Part shown: piece by piece, positions 35,291-44,156 of the stretch | Layout: each line of letters opens with the position of its first letter | Numbering within the stretch: position 1 is the first letter of the stretch | DNA from: Cytophagaceae bacterium | Lineage (GTDB): Bacteria > Bacteroidota > Bacteroidia > Flavobacteriales > Flavobacteriaceae | NCBI GenBank assembly: GCA_002710685.1 | Contig: PALD01000031.1 | Span: forward strand, 58,168 to 122,167 | Direction: 5' to 3' | DNA: 64,000 nt | Made by a program: the position numbers and the translations under genes | Notes under the pieces: generated by a model | Seen by the model: only the letters and a program-made list of their open reading frames with translations | The model's database searches: none | What the model was told of the DNA's origin: nothing

Positions 35291-38269
35291 TTATTTACCT
35301 TCTGTGGTATCTTCTGCCTTCTTAGCGTAGTCAGGGGTGCGTATCACGGTCATTGTTATTTCAAGCTTTGTTGATTCAAAATTAAAACCCTCGACCTTGA
35401 AGTCTTTTGACACATCTGTGATCTCAGAAAAATTGATGCGCTTTGAATGGGTGCCATAAGCTGCTGTTTTACCAGCGATTCCCTCAGCTGCAGCTCCTAT
35501 CAGTTTGCCAAAACCAGCCATACCGTTAGTCATTGAATCATATAATGTACCTGTAACAGTAAAATATCCACTGGGATTTTCTCCTGGCAAGGTGACCTCA
35601 AACTTTTCATTCAACATCTCAAGAGCGCTTTTTCTAATATCGACTGATGATGATTTTGCCATTGACCAGATGGTACGATTACTGTTTTGAGGACCCGCAT
35701 ATCCAGCAGTGATTGTCCCATATACATTTGCACTACCATCTAGCTTTGCATCATGTACCGCAATACATTTGATTCCTGTCACGGTCATGGTATAGGTATA
35801 GTTTATGTCTTTTGGTTTTGTAAAAAACTGGCTGTTTATTCTTTGCGGTTCAATACCGTTATCAATCTGGTATTTTTCGGTAACCATGCGCAGTACATCC
35901 TGTTTTTTCTCAATGTCCTTGTCATTTGGCCAAAATTCTGGGGTAAGTAGTTTATAGGTGGGTATCAACTGGACCTCAATGGGTACAGGGCGTTCCTTAA
36001 GGCTTGTGTTCCAGGTTTCAAACTCGGTCTCTCCTGACCCACCCTGAACATACTTATTGGTATTGAGCGTTTCAGTCTTATTGCCCACAATACTTTTATT
36101 TCCCAGGTTGAACTCTACATCTGCCCCTATATCAACCACTTTAATCTTTGCATTGATTGCGGCTTTAAATTCCATTTCGGTCATTCGGGTTGATTCAAAG
36201 GTCTGTTTTGTGATTTTGGTAGAGGCAACATATTTACCGCCAAAATCCGCATTGCCTATAAAATGCGTTCCATACTCATCAATAATGGCCTGGTAGTCAT
36301 TCTTGATGCGCTCAATTTCTGAATGCAGGGGCCTGCCCTTTCTCATTTGAGAAGCCTGCATGCTTACCAGCACCCGCGGTACGGGAAGGTTATCTATCTT
36401 TTCACGAAAGTCAAAATCCAACTTTTGCCTCTTTTTTTCTCCTGTATTACGATCTCTCCACAACAGGTCCATATTGAGGTTGAACAGTTTGCGTTCTACC
36501 GTTTGAGAATAGAATATCTCACTGCTACCGGTCTTGGTATTGTTCATCTGCTTATAACTGCCGCTCATGCTGCCTCCCCCCACGGGGGTACCCACACTTA
36601 TGCCCACACCCACACCAAAGTTTGATGTAAAATCACCATAGCTCTCAATCCAGTTTTTATAGTCGTGTGAGCTACCTCCTCCTATGGTCTTATAGTCCGT
36701 ACCATGTGGAATCTGCTTTTTACCTTCTTGACCACCCGTTTTTCTTGATAAAATCAGCACCAATGGTTTTTCCTTAGTGGGAGAACCTCCTATATCCAGG
36801 GGGTCAAGGGTCAGATAATCAACTCCTAGGCCTAGCCATTCAACTGCTGGGAGGTCAAGACGCTGACCATCAGCGGCGCCAAACTGCATACCCTGGAGCT
36901 CAATCATGTAGTCTTCATGATCATCGCTGTACTCGCCCTTGTACTTGTCAGCAAAACTACCAGTTGCAGCCGCTGAATCCTGATTATCTTCCTGGGCAAT
37001 CGCGGCATTCACGACATCCTCGTAGCCCACATATTTTAAGGCTATTGCAGAAATATAATTATTAAACTTGACCGAAAACCCATAAAATGAAAGGTTAGTG
37101 GGCAACTTGACCTCATACATCTTGCGACCACGGTTACCGAACAATTTTGATTGCCCGCCAGTGGTCATAAAGGTAATCCCGTTTAAAAAAGGGCCATAAT
37201 CTCCCAGGTATGTTCCCTTCACCCCTGTGATGCACTCACCTTCTGGCACTTCAAACACCTGTGTACGTCCCTTTTGCTCACCCAGTATGGGAAGTTCCGT
37301 AACCTTGCCATCAGTGTCCTGAATCACGGTTTGGATACCCGTTATCACATAACTTCCCCACACCCGTATTTCTTTGACCCTTACCCCTTGAGGCAATACA
37401 TCTTCCTGGGCAGACCCTTCATCTCCGCCACCAAACTCGGTAACATGTTCAGCAAGACCACCACTTCCAGAAGAAGGTGTACCGGTAAGGCACCAGCCAT
37501 CTGTATCCAGCGCGGGCTTGCTGCTCACCGCCCGGGCCTGCCTCACCACGGGTACCTGCCCCGTCGGTGCTGCCTGAGCAGGGATGTTCACCACCGGTGG
37601 CCCACTCGCCGCACTTGTGGCAACAACAGGTGGCAGCCCAGCTGCGGCACCTCCCAGGGATACCACGCCCCCTTCAAAGGCAAGTGTTTCAGTATTCAGC
37701 ATCTGGTAAGAACCTCCCGCAAAGAAATAAATGTATCCATCAGGCGCGGTCATCACGGCGTCGATTTTTTCGCTTAAAGCGAAACCTTCTAGCCCAGAAA
37801 CGCTTGAGCTCTCACTGAGTGCCTGTGTACTCTTAGTATAAATCACATACTCCCCTCCCGAAAAGAACAGGAGGTCATCCTCCCCAAACTCTGTTGCAGC
37901 ATCGATTACCGCTGGTATACCGGGAAAAAGCCCCCGCAGCGAGATGGTGGCGGTCTGGGTGTCAAAAAGGGCATACAGATTATTCTTGAAGAGCATTATG
38001 GATGAAGCATCCCAGCGCACCGCCGCCGTTATACCAGCCCACCCCGCGGGGAGACCTCCATAATCAGCCACATCAGCCCCAGATGATTCGCCCGCGGCAG
38101 ACACATAATTTATTGTCCCACCTGAAAAAAAAGCTGCCATGTCCAGGGCGGGTACGTATACTGCTGCATCCATGGAGGCTGACACTGAGGGGGCGACTTC
38201 CCACCTTGTTTGTGCAACGGCCTGGAACGTGATACATAAGAATATGGCAATACTTATTGGGTTTTTCAT
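35291..38269 (-). CDS. Exported MACPF pore-forming protein with hemopexin and jacalin domains
   Basis: 992 residues. The signal peptide ends QAVAQ (cleavage near 19). Residues ~33-195: hemopexin-like repeats (DAAVYVPALDMAAFFSGG, IDAATEFGEDDLLFFSGGEY, IDAVMTAPDGYIYFFAGGSY). An Ala/Pro-rich linker runs to ~255. Residues ~276-417: a jacalin-type lectin (EFGGGDEGSAQED, VRVKEIRVWGS, FGNRGRKMYEV). Residues ~450-800: a MACPF domain with the signature YGTHFIG (Tyr666-His669) followed by FGGKYVAST. A beta-rich C-terminal ~190 residues ends the protein. MACPF proteins form membrane pores; hemopexin and jacalin modules bind proteins or sugars. It is the last gene of a four-gene exported-protein operon. 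Confidence 0.85.
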   Translation of the reverse strand: MKNPISIAIFLCITFQAVAQTRWEVAPSVSASMDAAVYVPALDMAAFFSGGTINYVSAAGESSGADVADYGGLPAGWAGITAAVRWDASSIMLFKNNLYALFDTQTATISLRGLFPGIPAVIDAATEFGEDDLLFFSGGEYVIYTKSTQALSESSSVSGLEGFALSEKIDAVMTAPDGYIYFFAGGSYQMLNTETLAFEGGVVSLGGAAAGLPPVVATSAASGPPVVNIPAQAAPTGQVPVVRQARAVSSKPALDTDGWCLTGTPSSGSGGLAEHVTEFGGGDEGSAQEDVLPQGVRVKEIRVWGSYVITGIQTVIQDTDGKVTELPILGEQKGRTQVFEVPEGECITGVKGTYLGDYGPFLNGITFMTTGGQSKLFGNRGRKMYEVKLPTNLSFYGFSVKFNNYISAIALKYVGYEDVVNAAIAQEDNQDSAAATGSFADKYKGEYSDDHEDYMIELQGMQFGAADGQRLDLPAVEWLGLGVDYLTLDPLDIGGSPTKEKPLVLILSRKTGGQEGKKQIPHGTDYKTIGGGSSHDYKNWIESYGDFTSNFGVGVGISVGTPVGGGSMSGSYKQMNNTKTGSSEIFYSQTVERKLFNLNMDLLWRDRNTGEKKRQKLDFDFREKIDNLPVPRVLVSMQASQMRKGRPLHSEIERIKNDYQAIIDEYGTHFIGNADFGGKYVASTKITKQTFESTRMTEMEFKAAINAKIKVVDIGADVEFNLGNKSIVGNKTETLNTNKYVQGGSGETEFETWNTSLKERPVPIEVQLIPTYKLLTPEFWPNDKDIEKKQDVLRMVTEKYQIDNGIEPQRINSQFFTKPKDINYTYTMTVTGIKCIAVHDAKLDGSANVYGTITAGYAGPQNSNRTIWSMAKSSSVDIRKSALEMLNEKFEVTLPGENPSGYFTVTGTLYDSMTNGMAGFGKLIGAAAEGIAGKTAAYGTHSKRINFSEITDVSKDFKVEGFNFESTKLEITMTVIRTPDYAKKAEDTTEGK
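37768..37784. repeat. Dispersed palindrome TTTCGCTT-A-AAGCGAAA inside CDS
   Basis: Perfect 8-base arms with one central base in the hemopexin region of the MACPF gene, encoding GFALSEK. Confidence 0.8.
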
Positions 38270-38311
38270 CGGGATATTATTTTATGATGTTTTAATAGAT
38301 GGCCTACGGGG

Positions 38312-39283
38312 TCAGCCTTTCTTTTTTGGCTTTATCTTCTTCATTGTCTTTTTAGCTTTTGAAACTACACTCGTGGTTTTGCTTTTTTGGTCTTTTGCCA
38401 CGATCTTCACAATCTCCTTATTGTTCTTTGCCACCGCGGCATTGTTTTTCTTGATCTCCTTGTTTACGGCAGCGCGGTCAGAGGCTTGGGCCTTGTCCAG
38501 GCTCTTGCTCAGGGCATTGGTCTTCTTTTCCTGTTTGGCAAGTAGTTTTTGGGTTTCTTTAAAGTTTTTTTCTTTAAGCTTATCGCCCCTAGATAAATCT
38601 GAAACCATTACAGGTGCCTTGAGGTTATTCATTTGCCCCTTTAGTTTATCAGACTGTTTCTTTTGCAGCGCATTATCAATAGCTATCTGGTTTTTTTCAA
38701 AATTCACTGTTTGATTCAGCTCCTTTTGCTGTTGAGCTTTTAGTTTGTTCTGTGCAAAATCTTGTGCGCCTTGTTTTCTCGCCTCAGCGTTATTGATGAC
38801 GTTGTTACGCTGGTTTGCGAGAATCCCCAGTTTATTGTTTGCTTTTTGTTGTATTTGATACTTGGGGTCATTCATATTGTTCTTAATGGCATTGGTATTT
38901 GCCACATGCTGCTTGAGCATACTGACCTGTTGACCTTCGTGTTCATTTTTAAGCCTTGCCAGTGAGGTCTTTGCAAGTTGATCAGTCCTGCCGCTAATGA
39001 CTGCTTGTTCTCCTATTATCTTGGCCCGGTCTTGATTATATGTAGGGCTGTTCTTGTCAAGCCCATTGAGTTTTTTATCATATGCCTGTTTATCCTCTTC
39101 TTTCATTTTATTGATCTGGGTAGTGAGGTCGGCACTCTCCTGGGTCTGCCTTGCCAAAAGTTCATTTTTCTGCTGGTTCTGCATTTTCACGACCTTGTCC
39201 ATGTCAGTTTGCTGTGCCATGGCTCCCGCAGTTAACAATAACATGAGTACCAGGTACATGTTGAAGTGTATATTATTTTTCAT
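38312..39283 (-). CDS. Exported lysine/glutamine-rich coiled-coil protein 1
   Basis: 323 residues. The signal peptide ends GAMAQ (about 23). The rest is almost entirely charged or polar helix rich in Lys, Gln, Asn and Ala (VKMQNQQKNELLARQTQESADLTTQINKMKEED..), without Pro or Cys, consistent with long coiled coil. It ends in a basic tail KKTMKKIKPKKKG. It is 42 bases upstream of the MACPF gene. It looks like a relative of the neighbouring 255-residue protein in composition and tail. No database family is recognised. A binding or scaffold role for the MACPF protein is inferred from position only. Confidence 0.75.
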   Translation of the reverse strand: MKNNIHFNMYLVLMLLLTAGAMAQQTDMDKVVKMQNQQKNELLARQTQESADLTTQINKMKEEDKQAYDKKLNGLDKNSPTYNQDRAKIIGEQAVISGRTDQLAKTSLARLKNEHEGQQVSMLKQHVANTNAIKNNMNDPKYQIQQKANNKLGILANQRNNVINNAEARKQGAQDFAQNKLKAQQQKELNQTVNFEKNQIAIDNALQKKQSDKLKGQMNNLKAPVMVSDLSRGDKLKEKNFKETQKLLAKQEKKTNALSKSLDKAQASDRAAVNKEIKKNNAAVAKNNKEIVKIVAKDQKSKTTSVVSKAKKTMKKIKPKKKG

Positions 39284-39310
39284 GATGTGTTGTTTAAGTT
39301 TATGTTCCGG

Positions 39311-40078
39311 TTATCCTTTTTTTGATTTTTTGCCTTTTTTTGTCTTACCCTTATCTGCTTTTTTTACTTTGGAGGGCTTGAGGTTGCTACCAGATTTGTT
39401 TGCTTCTCCTATTTTCTTTATGGTCTTGATTGCCTTATCGTTCTGCGCTTTCGCGGAAGCGCTCTTATTGTTTTGATCATTTACAATGCGTGATGGTTTT
39501 ATACCCTCGCCCTGCTTTTTCACGCTATTGACAACCTTGTTATTTTGTGTTTCAAGGGCAGCAGCCCTATTATCTTGGTCGATAACCTTGTTTGCTAGTG
39601 ACTTTAGCTGCAGTGCTTGATTATCATTTAGTTTTTTGGTCTGTATCCCTTGTTTGATGCTCGTCATCGTATTTGCATCCTTTGCCGCGGCATCCCTTGC
39701 ATTGATGAGCTTGTTGGTCTCTTGTTTAAGCTTTTCATTTTGAGCTTTGTGCTTTTGCTCTAATGCCTTTAATTTTAAAGGATCTCCCTGTGCAGCGGCA
39801 ATTTCCTTTTGCTGTTGCTCCCGCATGGCTTTTGTGACGTTGGTAAGGTTCTTGGCAAGTTCCCCCTGGGCATTTAGTTGCCTGTTTTCATTGGCAAAAT
39901 GCTCTTCTCTTTGAGCGTTCAATAGTTTTTGCTTTGCATTTTCTTGTTTTTCAACAAGGTTGGCAAGTTGTGGGTTGGGTGGCGGTAATTTATCTGTTGC
40001 ATCTGGATCTTGAGCCATTGCGATACAGGTGATAAAAAGAAAGCAGATCACGCTGTAGATTTTTTTTTGTTTTTTCAT
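39311..40078 (-). CDS. Exported lysine-rich coiled-coil protein 2 with internal repeat
   Basis: 255 residues. The signal peptide ends IAMAQ (about 22). It is charged and helical, with a basic C-terminus KADKGKTKKGKKSKKG. A ~36-residue unit is duplicated near the end: VIDQDNRAAALETQNNK.. continuing to KQGEGIKPSRI, against VNDQNNKSASAKAQNDK.. continuing to ANKSGSNLKPSKV. It is 27 bases upstream of coiled-coil protein 1 and shares its composition and type of tail, so an old gene duplication is plausible. A dispersed palindrome overlaps the second repeat. Confidence 0.75.
   Translation of the reverse strand: MKKQKKIYSVICFLFITCIAMAQDPDATDKLPPPNPQLANLVEKQENAKQKLLNAQREEHFANENRQLNAQGELAKNLTNVTKAMREQQQKEIAAAQGDPLKLKALEQKHKAQNEKLKQETNKLINARDAAAKDANTMTSIKQGIQTKKLNDNQALQLKSLANKVIDQDNRAAALETQNNKVVNSVKKQGEGIKPSRIVNDQNNKSASAKAQNDKAIKTIKKIGEANKSGSNLKPSKVKKADKGKTKKGKKSKKG
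39445..39462. repeat. Near-perfect dispersed palindrome inside CDS
   Basis: GCGCTTTCGCGGAAGCGC, one mismatch from a perfect 18-mer, in coiled-coil gene 2 (encodes SASAKA). Confidence 0.75.
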
Positions 40079-40103
40079 GTCCTTCCAATTTTTAATTGTT
40101 GAT

Positions 40104-42536
40104 TTATTTTTCAGCTCCAGCTTCTTTTAAAAGCTTTTTAGTCTTGTTTCCCTTTGCAATGCGCAAAACTGATTTTCCTTCTCCATTTGTTGCGTTGACG
40201 TCAGCACCGGCCTTGATGAGCGCATCGACGGCATTGACGGCATTGCGGTTGTCAACTGCCAGGTGAAGTGGGGTGTTTCCATTGACCGTGGGGTCAATGG
40301 GTGCCCCATTTGCAGCAAGCAGCCGTATCAGGGCCGCATTGTCATTTTGTGCGGCATAGTGCATCAGGAAATATCCGTTAGCTTGATTTTGAATATTTGT
40401 GTTGACCCCCTGGTCAATTAAAATAGCGGTAACCGGGGCGCTGTTCACCATCACCGCGGTGAGCAACAGCCCTGCACTTGAAGCGTCAGCACCGGCAGTT
40501 ATCAATTGTTTCAATACCTTATCTGCGCCCGCCTGTACCGCGGCAGAAACAGCAGATTGTGCTTCAGCCCCCGCGTTTAAGTAAATGGAAGTAAAAGATG
40601 TATTGTTAGTGCGTGCAGCAATGCCCAGCAGGTCATTGCTACTGGCATCTGCCCCCATTTCTACCAGGTATGCTGCAATATCTGGCTTATTGGCCTTAGT
40701 AGCCGCCTCAAGGCCATCATCTGGCAGGGCGCCAGCTGCAACAAGCATTTTTACAATCTCGAGATTGCCATTGCCCGCAGAAACTGCAAGGAATTGTGCA
40801 TCTGCGATATTTGCCCCAGCCTCAACTGCTTGCCTCACATAATCTGTAGCATTCATTTCAATACCATATTTCAGCAATGCATCAGGATTTGCACCACTGG
40901 TAAGCAGCAGGGCAACCGCCTGTGGTTTGTTTGCCTTTGCCGCAACAAGCAGTGATGGGTTAGGATCTGCCCCAGCCTTGATGAGGAGGTCCATGGTTTG
41001 CACATTGCCCAGTAAACTGGCGGCGGGCAGCTCTGCACTGGGGTTTGCCCCTGCTTGTATCGCTAATTGCGAAATAGCCACGCTATTAGCCGCAATTGCC
41101 GCTTTTAATGCACTAGGGGCATTGGCACCATGGTCATTGAGCGCGAGGCCAGCAAGTTCTGCATCCTTTTTCTTTATGGCATAGTTGAGGGCCGCATCTG
41201 CATTGCCACCTTGCTCAAGTGCTGCATAAACCAGGTCAACTTGATCTGCCTTTATACTTGAGTCAATGGCATAGTTAGGGTTAAAACGGCTTGCTATCAT
41301 ACGGTCAGCCAGTGGAAAGTTGCGCGTGCGCAATGCCGCATCAAACATTTGCGTGGTGATGACCAGGTTTTTTTCATCCAGGAGTTTATAGAACAAATCC
41401 GTATTTCTTCTTTCAATGGCCTGCTGGGCAAAATATTTCTTGTCAGCCCCGGCGTCTATCATCGCATCGATAAGGTCATTATTGTTCAACTGCATGGCCT
41501 GCTGCATGCTGCTCTGGCTAATGGATGGCCTTCTGTTCAAGATACTGAATGCCATTGCCGGGTCGCTTGAATCGTTTATAAGGGCCAGGTCCAGGGGTGT
41601 CTTGCCCTGTAGGTCTGTTTTGTTTACATCTGCATTGTTATCAAGCAAGGTTTCTACCATGGCCACGTCCCTTTTTGTTATGGCCTCGTGCAGTGCGGTC
41701 TTTCCGGTGGTGTTTGCGGCATTCACATTTGCACCCATGTTAATCACTTCTTCAAGGGCCATAAAATCCTTTTGTTGTATGGCCTTGAACATCTTATCAT
41801 CCATTACCGTGCTGGCTCCTGTGGCTCCGGTTGATGCCGAGCTGCTTTTGGCTGAAGCCGAAGTACCCCCGTTGCGTACCAGTTGTGTATCTACTCCTGA
41901 GATTGAGAGCGTGGCACTGTTGGGCCCCATGACCTTGAGGGTAATTCCCTCGCCGTTCCCGCCCGTGCCGGAATATGTCTCAAAAACACCACCAGCATCT
42001 TTTTGAAAACCATATGCCTGGCCGCCAAAACGTATATTGAGGTCCGTATCTACCGCCGAGGTAAAACTCACGCTGCTCGTGGTACCTTCTATTTTCCAGA
42101 TACCGAGAAGATGGCTTACATCAGCTTTTTTATTGGTCAGCACGTCCATAAGGCTGCCCTCTTCTTTGGTAAGGTTTAAATATGGATTGTCTCCCCGGCG
42201 CATTGCCAGTGACTTATCATTTACCTTAAACAGGTAGACACGCAACGTACTGCCAGGGATAGAATGCCACTTTGCAAATGCACCCGTTTGACTATCCCAT
42301 ACATAATCTCCCACAAGGTTCTTGATAGCAAGTGGCAGGGTATCATCAACCATGGCCGGCTCAAGGTGTACACCATTACCTGTCTTGGTAATGTTGAACT
42401 GTGTGGTTTTATCGCTGGTGTACCTTATGGAATATTTTCCCGTGATGTCAGGACCTTGTCCATAGGTTTTAAAATTGCATAACAAGAATGTCATGCCCAG
42501 CATCATTAGAAAAGTGCGTAGTGGTGTAAAATTCAT
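40104..42536 (-). CDS. Exported ankyrin-repeat protein
   Basis: 810 residues. The signal peptide ends KTYGQ (about 27). Residues ~30-230: two beta-rich, lipocalin-like modules (DITGKYSIRYTSD.. and LLGIWKIEGTTSSVSF..). A Ser/Ala/Thr linker follows. Residues ~245-810: an ankyrin solenoid of roughly 16-18 units (GANVNAANTTGKTALHEAI, ADVNKTDLQGKTPLDLAL, NGNTPLHLAVDNRNAV, ..AGADVNATNGEGKSVLRIA). Many central units are short and lack the TPLH turn. Ankyrin proteins in the bacterial envelope are uncommon. First gene of the operon; a -33/-7 promoter and an inverted repeat lie upstream. It may bind the coiled-coil proteins or the MACPF protein. Confidence 0.82.
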   Translation of the reverse strand: MNFTPLRTFLMMLGMTFLLCNFKTYGQGPDITGKYSIRYTSDKTTQFNITKTGNGVHLEPAMVDDTLPLAIKNLVGDYVWDSQTGAFAKWHSIPGSTLRVYLFKVNDKSLAMRRGDNPYLNLTKEEGSLMDVLTNKKADVSHLLGIWKIEGTTSSVSFTSAVDTDLNIRFGGQAYGFQKDAGGVFETYSGTGGNGEGITLKVMGPNSATLSISGVDTQLVRNGGTSASAKSSSASTGATGASTVMDDKMFKAIQQKDFMALEEVINMGANVNAANTTGKTALHEAITKRDVAMVETLLDNNADVNKTDLQGKTPLDLALINDSSDPAMAFSILNRRPSISQSSMQQAMQLNNNDLIDAMIDAGADKKYFAQQAIERRNTDLFYKLLDEKNLVITTQMFDAALRTRNFPLADRMIASRFNPNYAIDSSIKADQVDLVYAALEQGGNADAALNYAIKKKDAELAGLALNDHGANAPSALKAAIAANSVAISQLAIQAGANPSAELPAASLLGNVQTMDLLIKAGADPNPSLLVAAKANKPQAVALLLTSGANPDALLKYGIEMNATDYVRQAVEAGANIADAQFLAVSAGNGNLEIVKMLVAAGALPDDGLEAATKANKPDIAAYLVEMGADASSNDLLGIAARTNNTSFTSIYLNAGAEAQSAVSAAVQAGADKVLKQLITAGADASSAGLLLTAVMVNSAPVTAILIDQGVNTNIQNQANGYFLMHYAAQNDNAALIRLLAANGAPIDPTVNGNTPLHLAVDNRNAVNAVDALIKAGADVNATNGEGKSVLRIAKGNKTKKLLKEAGAEK

Positions 42537-42566
42537 TTCATTTGATTTAACAAAATTTTAATATAG

Positions 42567-42597
42567 TAAATATAGGTGCAGGACATATATAACTCAA
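42567..42597 (-). promoter_or_regulatory. Candidate Bacteroidota-type promoter for the ankyrin-MACPF operon
   Basis: On the minus strand TTG (plus 42595-42597) is followed after 20 bases by TATATTTA (plus 42567-42574), close to the -33 TTG / -7 TAnnTTTG consensus. The start codon lies 30 bases downstream. Confidence 0.45.
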
Positions 42598-42614
42598 CCA
42601 CATATCGATGTGGT
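42597..42614. promoter_or_regulatory. Inverted repeat at the upstream edge of the operon promoter
   Basis: ACCACAT/ATGTGGT with four bases between, abutting the -33 element. This is the geometry of a regulator-binding site. Confidence 0.45.
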
Positions 42615-42756
42615 CAATTCTGTAAATCAATGGATTAACGTATAAAAAAATCAGTTTACAGGTAAAAAAAAGCCCCTCATTACAAACGTTAAATACACGT
42701 TTATCAAATACGGTGGTTTAAAGATGAAACTCGTTATGTAAAACTTTGAGAAGAGA

Positions 42757-42779
42757 TTTTTTCGCTTTAAGCGAAAAAA
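42757..42779. repeat. Dispersed palindrome, A/T-flanked
   Basis: Arms TTTTTTCGCTT/AAGCGAAAAAA with a one-base centre: 11-base perfect arms, intergenic. Confidence 0.85.
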
Positions 42780-42781
42780 TG

Positions 42782-42813
42782 AAAGGCGCACTTAACAAGT
42801 AAGTACGCCTTTC
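42782..42813 (-). terminator. Terminator after the aarF-like gene
   Basis: AAAGGCG.AC...GT.CGCCTTT-type inverted repeat. Read on the minus strand it is followed by CATTTTTT, 27 bases downstream of the stop codon. Confidence 0.7.
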
Positions 42814-42839
42814 AAAAAACAACCTAACCAATACTCGTC

Positions 42840-44156
42840 TTAGGCTGGGCCCAAATATCTTTTAAAATTGTTAATCATTACCCTTGCACCTATATCGTGC
42901 ATAAGGTTGTACAGTCCAAAAAACGTCCTGTTGATGTACAGAAAATGCTTGCTACCGCGGTTGCCGTTCATCTTGCGCAATTGGGTATCCTTGCTGTACT
43001 TATCGCTCAGCATTGCGATTTCATCAAAAAAAGCCTTGTCGCCAAAGTTGAATTCTTCCTGGTGAAAGGGACGCGTGAACACGCTCAACATCTCCTGGAA
43101 CAGCTCAGAGAAAAATTTGACCTCTTCAGGTGAGTCGTCTTTTTTCAAGATTTCAAGTTCAAACATCTTTTGCATGAAAACATCAGGATTATTGATGTTT
43201 CCTGGTTTTGCCAGCTCAAAGTATGGGTCGTAAAATTCTTGAGGAACTTTCTTGATACAGCCAAAATCTATTGCAATAAGGTTACCATCTTCATCCACCA
43301 GGAAATTGCCCGGGTGGGGATCTGCATGTACCTGCTTGAGTACGTGCATTTGATACATATAAAAGTCCCAGAGTGTCTGCCCTACCTTGTCTGCCACATC
43401 CTTACGGGTGTTTTCTTTGACAAACTCGCTGAGGTGCAGGCCATCCATCCAGTCCATGGTAATGATGCGCTCGCTGGAGAGTTCAGGATAATATTGTGGA
43501 AACCTAAGGTTAGGTATCATGCTGCACGCCCTAGTAATCTTCATGCTCTGGCCCACTTCAAGGATGTAGTCAGTTTCTTCAAGAAGTTTTGCTTCTACCT
43601 CCTTAAAATATTTTTCCTTGTCCTTGCCGCGCAGGTTGAACATGCGGGTGGCAATGGGCTTTACAAGGGCAAGATCGCTGCTTATGCTATCTGCCACGCC
43701 GGGGTATTGAATCTTTACCGCTAGCTTCTTGCCATCTTTTGTTGCCCGGTGAACTTGACCTATGCTGGCTGCATTTATGCTTTCGGGCTCAAAAGAATCG
43801 TAAAGGTCTTCTGGGTCCTTGCCCAGATATTTCTTGAAGGTCTTGCGCACCAATGGTCCTGATAGTGGTGGCACAGAAAATTGTGCCAGGCTAAATTTTT
43901 CAACATACTGCCTGGGCATGATATGCTTCTCCATACTCAACATCTGGGCTACCTTGAGCGCGCTGCCCTTTAAGCTCTTGAGGCTGTCGTAGATGTCCCC
44001 GGCGTTATCTTCATTGAGCTCGTCGCGTGTGTGCCCGCTGTCAAGAACCTTCTTGCCATAGTACTTGGCATAGTTGCCCCCTATCTTAACGCCTGTCTTT
44101 ACCAGTTCACTGGCACGTTGAATCTTGTTTGTGGGTATGTGGTCTATGGTCTTCAC
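42840..44156 (-). CDS. ABC1/AarF/UbiB-family atypical kinase
   Basis: 438 residues from GTG 44156. The family pattern includes the N-terminal KxGQ-like region LKGSALKVAQMLSMEKHIMPRQYV, the Ala-rich IGQVHRATKDGKKLAVKIQYPGV loop carrying the ATP-contacting Lys, an intact catalytic loop HADPHPGNFLV, and IDFGCIKKVP (DFG). UbiB-family ATPases support isoprenoid quinone synthesis or lipid handling at membranes; here no C-terminal membrane helices are seen. The GTG start directly follows the stop of the TetR gene (TAG-GTG, no gap), so the two are translationally coupled. Confidence 0.88.
   Translation of the reverse strand: MKTIDHIPTNKIQRASELVKTGVKIGGNYAKYYGKKVLDSGHTRDELNEDNAGDIYDSLKSLKGSALKVAQMLSMEKHIMPRQYVEKFSLAQFSVPPLSGPLVRKTFKKYLGKDPEDLYDSFEPESINAASIGQVHRATKDGKKLAVKIQYPGVADSISSDLALVKPIATRMFNLRGKDKEKYFKEVEAKLLEETDYILEVGQSMKITRACSMIPNLRFPQYYPELSSERIITMDWMDGLHLSEFVKENTRKDVADKVGQTLWDFYMYQMHVLKQVHADPHPGNFLVDEDGNLIAIDFGCIKKVPQEFYDPYFELAKPGNINNPDVFMQKMFELEILKKDDSPEEVKFFSELFQEMLSVFTRPFHQEEFNFGDKAFFDEIAMLSDKYSKDTQLRKMNGNRGSKHFLYINRTFFGLYNLMHDIGARVMINNFKRYLGPA

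Larger units (their letters stand above)
42537..42839. other. Intergenic region between ankyrin operon and aarF-like gene
   Basis: 303 bases holding the promoter of the ankyrin operon, an inverted repeat, a dispersed palindrome and the terminator of the aarF-like gene. Apart from these, only AT-rich sequence and no reading frame worth calling. Confidence 0.6.

Noticed and set aside
41416..42006. Plus-strand open frame of 196 residues inside the ankyrin gene
   Set aside because: Antisense shadow of a repeat-rich gene with strong codon bias; no start context or family.
43170..43724. Plus-strand open frame of 184 residues inside the aarF-like gene
   Set aside because: Antisense shadow of a firmly identified conserved gene.
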